64,000 nt of DNA, taken from NCBI GenBank assembly GCA_015660855.1, contig JACSDG010000017.1:1-64000 (forward strand), read 5' to 3'. Shown piece after piece: positions 1 to 9,247 of this stretch. The position numbers were made by a program, and so were the translations under genes. The notes below the pieces were generated by a model. That model worked only from the letters and a program-made list of their open reading frames with translations, did no database searches and was not told where the DNA came from. This stretch comes from Magnetococcales bacterium. Its GTDB lineage: Bacteria; Pseudomonadota; Magnetococcia; Magnetococcales; UBA8363. Position 1 is the first letter of the stretch; each line of letters opens with the position of its first letter.

Positions 1-25
1 AAAAAAATCAGGTGTGAGAAAATCA

Positions 26-210
26 AAATCTTGGGGCTGCGCCCCTACCCCCCCTTGGGGGGCAGTAAAATCAAAGTCAAAATCAAAATCAAAGTCAAAG
101 TCAAAATCAAAGTCAAAAGAAAAACCTTGGTGGGCTGCCGCCTCCAAACCGCAGCACGGGGGGGATGATCCCCCCCGGACCCCCGCAAAAATTTGTTTTT
201 CCGATACATC
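26..210 (+). repeat. Interspersed composite repeat, copy 1
   Basis: The stretch contains the modules that recur elsewhere in the window: the palindrome CTTGGGGCTGCGCCCC, a run of about nine TCAAAG/TCAAAA hexamers at roughly 69–118, the segment CTTGGTGGGCTGCCGCCTCC, then a perfect hairpin of seven G and seven C around ATGAT at about 158–177 followed by GGACCCCCGCAA. The same modules appear near 424–545, 24421–24619, 34262–34375, 58535–58980 and 61655–61960. The hexamer run reads as repeated Lys-Ser codons in one frame but is not a gene. Confidence 0.8.
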
Positions 211-249
211 GAAAAATTGTCCTTGCAATGGGGTCCACCTCATTATTGT

Positions 250-336
250 TGGTGCCCGCGCCCGGACTTGAACCGGGACGGCCTTACGGCCAACGGATTT
301 TAAGTCCGTTGCGTCTGCCTATTCCGCCACGCAGGC
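250..336 (-). tRNA. tRNA-Leu (anticodon TAA)
   Basis: Read on the minus strand the sequence starts GCCTGCG and ends CGCGGGC-A-CCA, forming a seven-pair acceptor stem (one T-G pair) with an encoded CCA tail. The anticodon loop CTTAAAATC gives anticodon TAA. The long variable arm (GGCCGTAAGGCC hairpin) and the T-loop GGTTCAAGTCC are class II features of a leucine tRNA. The 87 nt length fits. No other tRNA gene was seen in the window. Confidence 0.95.
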
Positions 337-423
337 TCCAAAAAAGGTAGCATATATCCATGCAACCTTCCGATCAATGTCGATTGGGTTTAAATTTTGT
401 GAAATGCTATTTTTCCGGCCCCA

Positions 424-545
424 TCGCAACGTATCGGAAAGAAAAAGTTTGGCATCCATTGTTGCGGGGGGATTATCCTTCCCGGTGGCGTTTGGAGGCG
501 ATGCCCCCAAGGTTTTGGTTTGCCCGCAGGACATCAAGTTCAGTA
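424..545 (-). repeat. Interspersed composite repeat, copy 2 (inverted)
   Basis: The reverse complement reads ACTTGATGTCCTGCGGGC, AAAACCTTGGGGGCATCGCC, TCCAAACGCCACCGGGA, ATCCCCCCGCAAC, and then CAAACTTTTTCTTTCCGATACG, which are the same ordered modules as in the other copies but with more mismatches. It sits between the tRNA and the first protein gene, so the long N-terminal extension that is open in that frame is repeat-derived. I saw no gene in 337–608. Confidence 0.7.
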
Positions 546-608
546 GCAAAACAATGGGGAAGATCTCCCCCTCAATCCCACGGATTCCAAGCCAACATCG
601 TTAATAAA

Positions 609-1487
609 ATGCCTATTTGGACAGCTTTTCTTACAGTAACCTGCATTTGGGGAAGCACCCCACTGGCCATTCAATGGAGCCAAGTTGAGACGGGATATCA
701 ACATGCCGTGACAGCCCGCATGGCCATAGGGACGGTGGTGTTTTTGCTGTTGCTTCCGTGGATGAAACGTCGTCCGGCACCACCAAAACAGGTCTTTGTG
801 GTATCCCTGATCGCCGGATTCAGTGTGTTCCTGAGTATGTCCTGCGTTTACTGGGCGGCGCGATTTGTGCCATCAGGTTTGATTTCGGTGCTGTTCGGAT
901 TGGGTCCCATCTTTACGGGTATTTTGGCTGCGGTCTGGCTGGGGGAACCGTTTACCAAATCCAAAATGTTCGGTTCTTTACTTGGCGTCGGGGGGTTGAT
1001 GGTCCTCTTCTTCCACGGAGAAACCTTGGGCGATCACTTTTTGGTCGGCATCGCTGTCCTTATCGTATCCGTCATCCTTTACGCAGCCGGCAACATTGGC
1101 ATCAAACGGTGGAACCACAATATCTCGCCATTGTGGATTACCGCCGGATCCCTCTGGGTTGCCTTTCCCCTGTTTTTGCTTTCTTCGTTGTTGTCCGAAA
1201 CCCCCTGGCCGACAAGCCTTGGCCTGCAAAGTATCGCCGCCATTTTTTATCTGGGGTTGGTGGCCAATGTGTTCGGTTTTGTGGGATTCTATTACCTGTT
1301 GAGCCGGGTCAGTGCCGCCAATGCAACTTTGGTCACCCTAACGGCACCGGTCGTGGCCCTATGGATTGGAACCGCTTTCAACCAGGAAGCAATCCACGGT
1401 GGACTGGTGTTGGGAACACTGCTCATCCTTGGGGGGTTGGGGGTGTTTCAGTGGGGCTTCCTGCGCGTGGGCGGTTTTCCCGGTTGA
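609..1487 (+). CDS. EamA/DMT-superfamily transporter
   Basis: A 292-aa polytopic membrane protein with about ten hydrophobic segments arranged as two similar halves, typical of EamA (drug/metabolite transporter) proteins. It opens with MPIWTAFLTVTCIWGSTPLA, the usual first helix with the W-G-S/T motif, and has the second-half repeat beginning near the VSVILYAAGNIGIKRW segment. The reading frame is open upstream to 360, but that part is a repeat copy, so I use the ATG at 609, where family similarity begins; no strong ribosome binding site is visible. Substrate cannot be told from sequence; amino acids, metabolites or drugs are known for relatives. Confidence 0.85.
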   Translation: MPIWTAFLTVTCIWGSTPLAIQWSQVETGYQHAVTARMAIGTVVFLLLLPWMKRRPAPPKQVFVVSLIAGFSVFLSMSCVYWAARFVPSGLISVLFGLGPIFTGILAAVWLGEPFTKSKMFGSLLGVGGLMVLFFHGETLGDHFLVGIAVLIVSVILYAAGNIGIKRWNHNISPLWITAGSLWVAFPLFLLSSLLSETPWPTSLGLQSIAAIFYLGLVANVFGFVGFYYLLSRVSAANATLVTLTAPVVALWIGTAFNQEAIHGGLVLGTLLILGGLGVFQWGFLRVGGFPG

Positions 1488-1537
1488 TAAGGTGCCGGAA
1501 AAACCCAGGTTCAACAATAAAATAAGGGAATTCAATC

Positions 1538-2326
1538 GTGCGCTTGATCCACTTTTTCTTTGGTCTTTCTGCATATGCCGCATTCCATGCCGTTTTCATA
1601 TATTTTGCTGGTTTCCTGGCCAATTTCCAGGTGCCCAAATCCATCAATACACCGGTTGTCGGTAACAGTATATTCCAGTCCCTGGCCATCGATGTGGTTT
1701 TGATTGCACTTTTTGCTGTTCACCATAGCGCGGCTCCGCGAGCATTTTTCAAGAAATGGCTGCAAAAACACATTCCCGCGCATCTCGAACGCAGCGTTTA
1801 TGTCATGATGTCTTCCATACTTCTCGCCCTGCTCATGTGGCAGTGGATGCCTGTAACGCAAGAAATATGGCGGGTGGAAGACTCGTTTGGCAAATTTCCC
1901 ATCACCGTCCTTTTTGTGGCGGGTGTTGTGTCCGCCCTGGTCGCATCCTTCCACATCGATCATTACGATCTGTTTGGAATGCGCCAAGTTTATTGCCATC
2001 TGCGAAACCTTCCATACACACCACCCATATTCAACGAAAAAGGCTTATACAAGGTGGTCCGCCATCCCATCATGCTGGGGACATTGGTCGTCCTCTGGGC
2101 AACACCTGTGATGACCGTTGGACACTTTTTATTTGCCATTTCCATGTCGCTCTACATTTTTATTGGCACTTTCCTGGAGGAACGTGATTTGCTCGTCACC
2201 CTCGGCGGCACCTATGGGAATTACCAAAAGAGGGTGCCCATGATTGTACCGTTTTTTAGAGGGAGACGCCCAACCCGACGCAAGCAAAGCGCGGCGGAGG
2301 GCGGCGGTACCCCCTCCGGTCAGTAA
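1538..2326 (+). CDS. MddA/NnrU-like membrane methyltransferase
   Basis: A 262-aa protein with about five to six membrane helices. The pattern VHHSAAPRAFFKKWL, then ERSVYV, then a C-terminal KVVRHPIMLGTLV and EERDLLVTLG matches the isoprenylcysteine-methyltransferase-like family that includes NnrU and the methanethiol S-methyltransferase MddA. RHP and EERDL are the S-adenosylmethionine-binding parts of that family. Its start is GTG at 1538, preceded by ATAAGGGA at about 1522–1529. If it is MddA, the reaction is methylation of methanethiol to dimethyl sulfide; I infer this only from overall similarity. The last 25 residues are basic and low-complexity. Confidence 0.75.
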   Translation: MRLIHFFFGLSAYAAFHAVFIYFAGFLANFQVPKSINTPVVGNSIFQSLAIDVVLIALFAVHHSAAPRAFFKKWLQKHIPAHLERSVYVMMSSILLALLMWQWMPVTQEIWRVEDSFGKFPITVLFVAGVVSALVASFHIDHYDLFGMRQVYCHLRNLPYTPPIFNEKGLYKVVRHPIMLGTLVVLWATPVMTVGHFLFAISMSLYIFIGTFLEERDLLVTLGGTYGNYQKRVPMIVPFFRGRRPTRRKQSAAEGGGTPSGQ

Positions 2327-2370
2327 TCTTTGGCTCCAATGGCTCAAGTCCTGTCTGTGGGTGGTTTTTC

Positions 2371-2658
2371 TTACTGTGGAAAAACTTTTTTGAAGGGTTT
2401 GACTGTCACCGAGGCATACACCCCCGCCTTGACGTAAGGGTCGGCGGATCCCCAGGTTTTGGCCTCTTCCAGGGAGGCAAAACCGGCGACGATTAAACTT
2501 CCGCTAAACCCTTCACCCCCCTCTCGCGGAAACGGTCCCGCCAGGACCAACCGTCCCGCCTGTTGCAGCTTTTCCAACCTTTCAAGGTGGGCGGGCCGGA
2601 CCGAAAGACGTTTGTGCAGGCTGTCCGGGACATCTTCCCCAACTATGGCAAACAACAT
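2371..2658 (-). CDS. YciI-like protein
   Basis: A 95-aa soluble protein beginning [19 protein letters not shown] with the YciI-family hallmarks: RPAHLERL near residue 21 (conserved His), a GPF turn near residue 42, and [10 protein letters not shown] near residue 73 (conserved Asp). Members form a ferredoxin-like dimer with a His/Asp pocket whose function is mostly unknown. The start at 2658 is decided by AGGAGG immediately upstream on the minus strand; the frame is open 32 codons further but without family similarity. It is divergent from prfB. Confidence 0.85.
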   Translation of the reverse strand: MLFAIVGEDVPDSLHKRLSVRPAHLERLEKLQQAGRLVLAGPFPREGGEGFSGSLIVAGFASLEEAKTWGSADPYVKAGVYASVTVKPFKKVFPQ

Positions 2659-2867
2659 GGAATTCCTCCTGGTTTTCTTTACCGTGGATCGGTGATCAAA
2701 ATGAATGACCGACCGATTGTCGCACAAAGTCGCGGTGGGGCGAAACAAGCGCAAACGGGCTATTCATTTTTTGCATGAGAATGGGATGACGCGATGCCAG
2801 GGAAAGTGTTATGCTCGCGGACAGACTTGGAGTTGGGCATTGGCGTATTTGGCGAGCGAAGTTGACC

Positions 2868-3969
2868 ATGGAAGAAAATATTGACAGAATTTTTGACGCC
2901 ATCCAGGAGAAACTGGTTCTCCTGAGGGGGCATCTTTGACTACGAAAATGGAAAAAAACGTCTGGAGGAGGTCCTTTCCCTAAGCGAAGATCCGTCGCTT
3001 TGGAATAAGCCCGATCTGGCCAAAACCCTCATGCAGGAAAAAAGCCTCCTGGAAAAAACCATCGGTGAATGGGAAAGTCTGGGACAGGAACTGGCAGACA
3101 ATCGTGAACTTTTCGGTTTGGCCTACGCAGAATCGGATCTGGTGGTCCAACAGGAAATTCATCAGGCTGCCAAGGCATTGCTGGTCCGGGTGGAGGGGCT
3201 TGAACTCAAACGCATGCTCTCCGAGGAGGCCGACATCAACAACGCCTTCCTGGAGATTCATCCGGGAGCGGGTGGAACCGAATCCCAGGATTGGGCGGAA
3301 ATGCTCCTGCGCATGTATCTGCGCTGGTGCGAGATCCAAGGCTACAAAACAGAAATTCAAGATTATCAGGCAGGGGAAGAAGCGGGATGCAAATCCGTCA
3401 GCGTCCGTATCGAGGGGGAGTTTGCCTACGGCTACTTGAAAACCGAGGGTGGGGTTCATCGCCTGGTGCGCATCAGCCCGTTCGACTCGGCTGCGCGTCG
3501 GCACACCTCTTTCAGTTCGGTCTATGTCTACCCCGAAGTTGACGATTCCATCACCGTGGATCTCCAAGACAAGGATATGCGTATCGATACCTTTCGGGCC
3601 TCCGGTGCCGGGGGTCAGCACGTCAACAAAACCAGTTCCGCCATCCGGATCACCCATTTTCCCACCGGCATCGTCGTACAGTGCCAGAATGGTCGTTCGC
3701 AACATCGCAACAAGGACGAAGCCATGAAAATGCTCCGGGCTAGGCTTTACCAACTGGAGCTGGACAAACGACAGGCCGAGGCCCAGGCCATCAATGACGC
3801 CAAGAGCGACATTGGTTGGGGCCATCAAATCCGATCTTACGTCCTGCATCCCTACCGTATGGTCAAAGATTTGCGCACCAGCGTTGAAAAAAGCAATGCC
3901 GACGCGGTATTGGATGGCAACCTGGATGATTTTATCCGCGCCGCGCTGGCCCAAAGAATCTCGGGCTGA
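2868..3969 (+). CDS. prfB: Peptide chain release factor 2, expressed by programmed +1 frameshift
   Basis: Release factor 2 recognises UGA and UAA and triggers peptide release. The gene is in two frames: 23 codons from ATG 2868 to an in-frame TGA at 2937–2939, then the main frame from GAC at 2938. Joined, it gives about 366 aa, the normal RF2 length. The main part has the SPF codon-recognition tripeptide (SPFDSAARRHTSF) and the GGQ catalytic motif (GAGGQHVNKT, about 3610–3618). A +1 slip on CTT at the TGA is the classic autoregulation: low RF2 favours the shift. A tight spacing to lysS downstream suggests co-transcription. Confidence 0.97.
2925..2940 (+). promoter_or_regulatory. prfB programmed frameshift site
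   Basis: The stretch AGGGGG-CAT-CTT-TGA-C has the three known elements: an internal Shine-Dalgarno-like AGGGGG three nucleotides before CTT, the slippery CTT, and the poorly terminating TGA-C. The ribosome shifts from CUU to UUU and continues with GAC (Asp). This layout is the established RF2 recoding signal. Confidence 0.95.
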
Positions 3970-4013
3970 AGGTTTCCTGCCCGATTAACGTTTCAGGCAT
4001 GAGAAAGGTATCC

Positions 4014-5507
4014 ATGTCCAAAGAAGAAAACTCCCAGATCCTGGTACGGAAAGAAAAGCTTTCCGCCCTGATCGCAGCGGGTGTTCCCGGCTATCCCAAC
4101 GATTTCAGGCCCAAACAATCCCTGGATTTTCTGCTGTCGCAGTTTGGCCAGGAAAAGAATGGGGAAACTTTGGCGGGGGTCCAGGTTTGTGTGGCCGGAA
4201 GGATCGTTCTCTACCGCCATTTTGGTAAACTGACTTTCGCCACCCTGCGCGACGCCACTGCCGACATGCAGGTAGCGGTTCAACGTGATGAGGTGGGGGT
4301 GGACCTTTACAATAACGTCTTTAGAAAACTGGACGTTGGCGACTGGATCGGCGTGGAAGGAACCCTTTTCCGCACCAAAACCGATGAACTGACCGTGCGG
4401 GCGACCCGTTTTCAACTCCTGGCCAAAGCCTTGCGTCCCCTGCCGGAAAAATGGCACGGACTCGAAGATATTGAAACCCGCTACCGGCAACGTTATCTGG
4501 ACCTCATCGTCAATCCCGAAGTGCGTACCCTGTTCAAAACCCGGTCAAAAATTATCAGCCTTATGCGTAACAGCATGGAACAGCACGGGTTTTTGGAAGT
4601 TGAAACCCCCATGATGCACCCCATTCCCGGCGGTGCCGTGGCCCGGCCTTTCGTTACCCATCATAATGCTTTGGACCGCGAACTGTATCTGCGTATCGCC
4701 CCCGAACTCTATTTGAAACGTTTGATCGTCGGGGGGTTTGAAAAAGTTTTTGAAATCAATCGCAACTTTCGCAACGAAGGTCTGTCTACCCGGCATAACC
4801 CTGAATTTACCATGATGGAGTTTTACCAGGCCTTCACCGACTACCATGAATTGATGACGTTTATCGAACAATTATTGTGTCATGTGGTGGCGGCGATCCA
4901 TGGAGGCAATCTGGTGGTGGAACATCATGGACGTCGTATTGATTTCACCCCTCCCTGGCCCAGGTTAACCTTGCAGGAGGCACTGATTCGTTTTGCCGAC
5001 GCGCCGCCGGAACACACCCGAGACCGTGGTGGACTTGAGGTGCTGGCGACCCGGTATGGGGTGGAGGCCAAGGAAGAATGGGCCGATGGCGAGCTGCTGT
5101 TGGCACTTTTCGACGCCGTCGTGGAGGGCAAACTGATTCAACCCACCTTCATCAAGGATTATCCCATTGCGGTATCCCCCCTTTCCCGACGCTCAACGCT
5201 GGATCCCCATGCGGCAGACCGCTTTGAGTTGTTTATTGGTGGTTGGGAGATTGCCAACGCCTTTTCCGAGTTGAACGATCCCCAGGATCAGGCGGAACGC
5301 TTCCATCTTCAGGTGAAAGCCAAGGAGGCGGGCGATCATGAAGCCATGCATTTTGACGAGGATTACATACGCGCCCTGGAATATGGCATGCCACCCACGG
5401 GAGGAGCAGGGATCGGGATCGACCGTCTGGTCATGCTGCTGACCGATTCGGCCGCCATCCGCGATGTCATCCTGTTTCCCCAGATGCGCTCCCGGGATTC
5501 GGGTTGA
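4014..5507 (+). CDS. lysS: Lysyl-tRNA synthetase (class II)
   Basis: A 497-aa class II enzyme that charges tRNA-Lys. An N-terminal OB-fold anticodon domain (about residues 40–150) is followed by the catalytic core with motif 2 FEINRNFRNEGLSTRHNPEF and motif 3 GGAGIGIDRLVML near the C-terminus. The length is usual for bacterial LysS. I use the ATG at 4014 (MSKEENSQ) because GAGAAAGG lies just before it; an in-frame ATG five codons earlier at 3999 is the alternative. It lies 44 nt after prfB, an order also known from other proteobacteria. Confidence 0.95.
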   Translation: MSKEENSQILVRKEKLSALIAAGVPGYPNDFRPKQSLDFLLSQFGQEKNGETLAGVQVCVAGRIVLYRHFGKLTFATLRDATADMQVAVQRDEVGVDLYNNVFRKLDVGDWIGVEGTLFRTKTDELTVRATRFQLLAKALRPLPEKWHGLEDIETRYRQRYLDLIVNPEVRTLFKTRSKIISLMRNSMEQHGFLEVETPMMHPIPGGAVARPFVTHHNALDRELYLRIAPELYLKRLIVGGFEKVFEINRNFRNEGLSTRHNPEFTMMEFYQAFTDYHELMTFIEQLLCHVVAAIHGGNLVVEHHGRRIDFTPPWPRLTLQEALIRFADAPPEHTRDRGGLEVLATRYGVEAKEEWADGELLLALFDAVVEGKLIQPTFIKDYPIAVSPLSRRSTLDPHAADRFELFIGGWEIANAFSELNDPQDQAERFHLQVKAKEAGDHEAMHFDEDYIRALEYGMPPTGGAGIGIDRLVMLLTDSAAIRDVILFPQMRSRDSG

Positions 5508-5512
5508 CATCC

Positions 5513-6760
5513 ATGGTATTTCATCACTACGAATGGTTTATCGGGTTACGTTATCTCCGGGCCAAGCGGTCGCAACATTTCATCTCCGTCATCACGTTTC
5601 TTTCCATGGGAGGGATAGCCCTGGGAGTCGCCGCCCTCATTGTCGTTCTCGCGGTAATGACCGGGTTTCGCGCGGAATTGCAAAAGCAAATTCTGGGAGT
5701 CACCGGCCAGCTCAATGTGCGGTCCAACGCCGGTTCGGTAGCGCAATACCCCCGTCTCCTGGCCAAAATCGACAAGCATCCCCAGGTGACGGGAGCCGCC
5801 CCCTTCATTACCGGCCAAGCCATGGTTCAGGGGGCCAGAGGTTCTCTGGGCACCGCACTGAGGGGAATCGATCCGTTCCTGGAAAAAAATGTGTCGGCAC
5901 TGAATGCCAACTTGGTCTATGGCTCCCTGGACGATTTACGATCCTTTGGCATCATCCTGGGAAGAAAACTGGCTTTCAACCTGGGAGTGGAACCGGGAGA
6001 TCATGTTGCGGTCATCACCTCTGCCGGCAATGTGACCGCCATGGGGACCATGCCCAGGATGAAACGGTTCAAGGTGGTGGGTATTTTCGATTCAGGCATG
6101 TACGAGTATGACTCGGCACTCGCCTATATTCACCAAAGCGATGCCCAGGCATTGTACCGGATGGAACCCGATGAGGTTAGCGGCATCGATGTTATGACCC
6201 CGTCACCGGATTTGGCCCTAAAGGTCGGCAAAGAGCTGGCAGCCCTTCTGGGATCCTCTTATAGCGTCCAGGATTGGATGCAGATGAATCGCAGCTTCTT
6301 CAGAGCACTGCAAGTTGAAAAGGCAACCATGTTCATCATCCTGTTTTTGGTGGTGGTGGTCGCCGCTTTCAATATTATTTCCTCCCTGATCATGGTCGTT
6401 ATGGAAAAAGGCAAGGAAATCGCCATTTTGAAAACCATGGGTGCCACATCCAACAGCATCATCGCCATTTTTCTCATCAACGGGGGGGTGGTTGGAATTA
6501 CCGGCACGTTGTCAGGTCTGGGGTTGGGGCTGCTTTTGGCCTTCAACCTGGAAGCCTTTCTGGGACAAATTGAAAAACTGTTTTCAATCCAGATTTTGCA
6601 TGGTGAGGTTTACTTCATCGATCATCTTCCGTCGGTTGTCCTGTGGACGGACGTGGGATGGATTGTGGGAATTAGCCTATTGTTGAGCCTGAGTGCCGCC
6701 ATTTATCCCGCATGGCGAGCGGCGGGGGTTGATCCTGTGGAGTCACTGCGCTATGAATGA
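5513..6760 (+). CDS. Lipoprotein-releasing ABC transporter permease LolC/LolE type
   Basis: A 415-aa inner-membrane permease that, with LolD, extracts lipoproteins from the inner membrane and hands them to LolA. It starts WFIGLRYLRAKRSQHFISVI, the family signature, has one N-terminal helix, a large periplasmic domain (about residues 45–265) and three C-terminal helices ending [22 protein letters not shown] use ATG 5513, just beyond the lysS stop; a TTG three codons earlier would overlap lysS. Only one permease gene is present, so it may work as a homodimer (LolF-like); LolC versus LolE cannot be settled here. Confidence 0.92.
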   Translation: MVFHHYEWFIGLRYLRAKRSQHFISVITFLSMGGIALGVAALIVVLAVMTGFRAELQKQILGVTGQLNVRSNAGSVAQYPRLLAKIDKHPQVTGAAPFITGQAMVQGARGSLGTALRGIDPFLEKNVSALNANLVYGSLDDLRSFGIILGRKLAFNLGVEPGDHVAVITSAGNVTAMGTMPRMKRFKVVGIFDSGMYEYDSALAYIHQSDAQALYRMEPDEVSGIDVMTPSPDLALKVGKELAALLGSSYSVQDWMQMNRSFFRALQVEKATMFIILFLVVVVAAFNIISSLIMVVMEKGKEIAILKTMGATSNSIIAIFLINGGVVGITGTLSGLGLGLLLAFNLEAFLGQIEKLFSIQILHGEVYFIDHLPSVVLWTDVGWIVGISLLLSLSAAIYPAWRAAGVDPVESLRYE

Positions 6761-7481
6761 TTCCCCTCTCCTACAGGCACGAGGGCTGACAAAAAGTTTT
6801 ACCACCGATGCCCGTGTAACGCATGTGCTTCATGGTGTTGATCTGGCCCTGTATCCCGGAGAAATGGCTTCCCTGCTGGGAGTATCGGGTTCGGGGAAAA
6901 GTACGCTCATTCAGATTTTAGGCTCTTTGGACCGCCCCACCACCGGCCAGGTATCCCTTGAGGGGGTCGATGTCTTTTCTTTGAGTGCCAGAGATCTGTC
7001 CAAACATCGGAACCAAAAGGTTGGTTTCATCTATCAATTTCATCGTCTTTTGCCGGAATTCAGTGCGATGGAAAATGTGGCCATGCCTTTGTTGATCGGT
7101 CGCATTCCTTTCCATCAGGCCATATCCCGGGCCGAGGAAGCCCTAACCCAGGTCGGTTTGAGTCATCGTTTGTCGCACCGCCCGGGTCAATTATCGGGGG
7201 GGGAGCAACAAAGGGTCGCCATCGCCCGTGCCATTGTCACCCGTCCCACCTTGCTGTTGGCCGATGAACCGACCGGAAATCTGGACCGGGAAACGGCCAG
7301 ACAAATATTTTCATTGCTCAGAGATCTGAATCAAAGGCTCCGACTGACCTGCCTGATGGTGACACATAACAGTGAATTGGCCGAGCAGTCAGACCGTTGT
7401 TTCTATCTGGAAAATGGTGTACTTCTTGGAATGGATCGGCAGCCCGCGCAAAAAAAACATGCCCCCGACGTTTCGGAGTGA
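6753..7481 (+). CDS. lolD: Lipoprotein-releasing ABC transporter ATPase
   Basis: A 242-aa ABC ATPase powering lipoprotein release. Walker A is GVSGSGKST, the Q-loop follows [19 protein letters not shown] (the LolD-type H-L-L-P-E-F-x-A-x-E-N motif), the signature is [14 protein letters not shown], and Walker B is [12 protein letters not shown]. The ATG at 6753 overlaps the last codons of the permease gene, so the two are translationally coupled. The frame is open further upstream inside the permease gene, but that part is not homologous. Confidence 0.95.
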   Translation: MNDSPLLQARGLTKSFTTDARVTHVLHGVDLALYPGEMASLLGVSGSGKSTLIQILGSLDRPTTGQVSLEGVDVFSLSARDLSKHRNQKVGFIYQFHRLLPEFSAMENVAMPLLIGRIPFHQAISRAEEALTQVGLSHRLSHRPGQLSGGEQQRVAIARAIVTRPTLLLADEPTGNLDRETARQIFSLLRDLNQRLRLTCLMVTHNSELAEQSDRCFYLENGVLLGMDRQPAQKKHAPDVSE

Positions 7482-7487
7482 TGCGTC

Positions 7488-8162
7488 ATGATGGCCCCCA
7501 GCGAAATCATAACCGGAATCATTACATGGGCACCTGGAATTATTTTTGCGGTCACCTTGCACGAATGGGCGCATGGTTATGCCGCCACCCGCTTTGGTGA
7601 TCCCACGCCGGCGCAGTTTGGTCGCCTCACCCTCAAACCATGGCCCCATATTGACCCGATATGGAGCATCGCCATACCCATCGTCATGCTGGTCAGCACC
7701 CTGGCCACGACAGGGCATGCCATTGTTTTTGGCGGGGCCAAACCCGTTCCCATCAATCCAAGAAATTTTCCCGTCAATTCCTATCGCCTAGCTTTGCTTT
7801 CGGTTGCCATTGCTGGGCCGGTCATGAATCTTTTTCTGGCATTGGTGTGTGCCCTGCTGTTTCGGCTGGTTTTTTTTCTCCCTGCCTTCATGATCGACGC
7901 ATTGGCTTCCATGTTGATGGCCGCTCTGCAAATGAACGTGCTTCTGGCGGTATTCAACATGCTGCCGGTGCCGCCTCTGGATGGCGGTCGGGTGGCCACG
8001 GCCATTTTGCCCCGCCCACTGAATAGAAAACTGGCATCCCTGGAAAAATTCGGGCTGCCCATTATCGTCATTCTGGCTTTTACCGGCAGTCTGGGTACCA
8101 TCCTGTTACCCCCCATGCAATGGGTGCTTTCCATCTTCTTTGCGATAGCGGGATTGGACTGA
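7488..8162 (+). CDS. Site-2-type (M50) membrane metallopeptidase
   Basis: A 224-aa polytopic protein with the zinc motif HEWAH in LHEWAHGYAATRFGD (about residues 25–29) inside the second hydrophobic segment and the second metal/active-site motif MLPVPPLDGGRV (about residue 157), as in FtsH-independent S2P/RseP-like proteases of the short, PDZ-less class. Such enzymes cut substrates within the membrane; none can be named here. It begins six nucleotides after lolD and precedes trpS in what looks like one operon. The order M50–trpS–rluB–scpAB is common; scpAB is absent here. Confidence 0.9.
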   Translation: MMAPSEIITGIITWAPGIIFAVTLHEWAHGYAATRFGDPTPAQFGRLTLKPWPHIDPIWSIAIPIVMLVSTLATTGHAIVFGGAKPVPINPRNFPVNSYRLALLSVAIAGPVMNLFLALVCALLFRLVFFLPAFMIDALASMLMAALQMNVLLAVFNMLPVPPLDGGRVATAILPRPLNRKLASLEKFGLPIIVILAFTGSLGTILLPPMQWVLSIFFAIAGLD

Positions 8163-8197
8163 ATGGCTTTTTAGTCTCCCCCAGGGGGGCATGCAAC

Positions 8198-9247
8198 ATG
8201 GAGGAAATCGTAGTGACAGAGGAACACCCGGCCCGACTGGTGGCGTTAAGCGCGGCCCAGCCAACGGGACAACTGACCATTGGCAACCTGTTTGGAGCCA
8301 TTCAAAACTGGATACCCTTGCAGGACCATCACGATACCCTGTTTTGCGTCGTCGATCTGCACGCCTTGACGGTACGCCAGGATCCCCGGCAATTACGCAA
8401 ACACATTATGGAACTGGCCGCTATTTATCTGGCGGCGGGGATTGATCCGGAAAAAAGTGTGGTATTCATCCAAAGTCATGTCCATCAACATGCCGAACTG
8501 GCCTGGATTCTTTCCACCTTTGCCCAGTTGGGTGAATTGGAACGCATGACCCAGTTCAAAGACAAGGCCCAACGACATCGGCACAATGTCAACGCGGGTT
8601 TGTTTACCTATCCTGTGCTTATGGCTGCCGACATCCTTTTGTATGGAACCCACGTTGTCCCCGTGGGAGAGGATCAAAAACAGCATTTGGAATTGACCCG
8701 GGACATCGCCATTCGTTTTAACAATCTTTACGGACCGGTGTTTCAAGTCCCTGAACCCATGATTCAATCCCAGGGTGCGGCGCGCATTCGGGATCTGCAA
8801 AATCCTGAGAAAAAAATGTCCAAATCCGCCGAATCGGACTTGGCCAAGGTCATGATGTTGGATGATGCCGACACGGTGCTGAAAAAATTTAAAAAGGCGG
8901 TTACCGACAGCCTTGGAAAAATTCGTTTTGATGAAACCAACCAGGCGGGAGTAACCAATTTGTTAACCATTTGGTGTGCCGCAACCGGGCACAGCCGGGA
9001 AGAAGCTTTGGCCCATTTCAGCCATGATCTTTATGGTAAACTGAAGGTGGAGACTGCCGAAGCGGTCAACGCGGTGCTTACCCCCATTCGTGAAAGGTAT
9101 CACCTGCTCATGGACGATCCGATGGAGCTTGAACGTATTCTTGTGCGCGGTGCCGAACGGGCGGCGCAGCGGGCGGAAAAAATGATGGTCCGGGTCCTGG
9201 ATGTTCTGGGCTTGCCTGTCCATGCGGAGATCCGCCGCCGTGGCTGA
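8198..9247 (+). CDS. trpS: Tryptophanyl-tRNA synthetase
   Basis: A class I synthetase of 349 aa. The HIGH-like motif is TIGNLFGA in PTGQLTIGNLFGAIQNW, and the KMSKS motif is EKKMSKSAES; the intervening AYPVLMAADILLYGT-like stretch (YPVLMAADILLYGTHVVPVG) is typical of TrpRS. I chose ATG 8198, preceded by AGGGGG; a GTG at 8213 preceded by GGAGG is equally plausible and would give 344 aa. It overlaps the downstream pseudouridine synthase gene by a few bases. Confidence 0.95.
   Translation: MEEIVVTEEHPARLVALSAAQPTGQLTIGNLFGAIQNWIPLQDHHDTLFCVVDLHALTVRQDPRQLRKHIMELAAIYLAAGIDPEKSVVFIQSHVHQHAELAWILSTFAQLGELERMTQFKDKAQRHRHNVNAGLFTYPVLMAADILLYGTHVVPVGEDQKQHLELTRDIAIRFNNLYGPVFQVPEPMIQSQGAARIRDLQNPEKKMSKSAESDLAKVMMLDDADTVLKKFKKAVTDSLGKIRFDETNQAGVTNLLTIWCAATGHSREEALAHFSHDLYGKLKVETAEAVNAVLTPIRERYHLLMDDPMELERILVRGAERAAQRAEKMMVRVLDVLGLPVHAEIRRRG

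Noticed and set aside
69..118. A Lys-Ser-repeat protein or CRISPR-like array
   Set aside because: The unit is six bases without spacers and belongs to the repeat family; no array structure.
360..608. N-terminal extension of the EamA transporter
   Set aside because: The extension translates an inverted copy of the interspersed repeat; family similarity begins at ATG 609.
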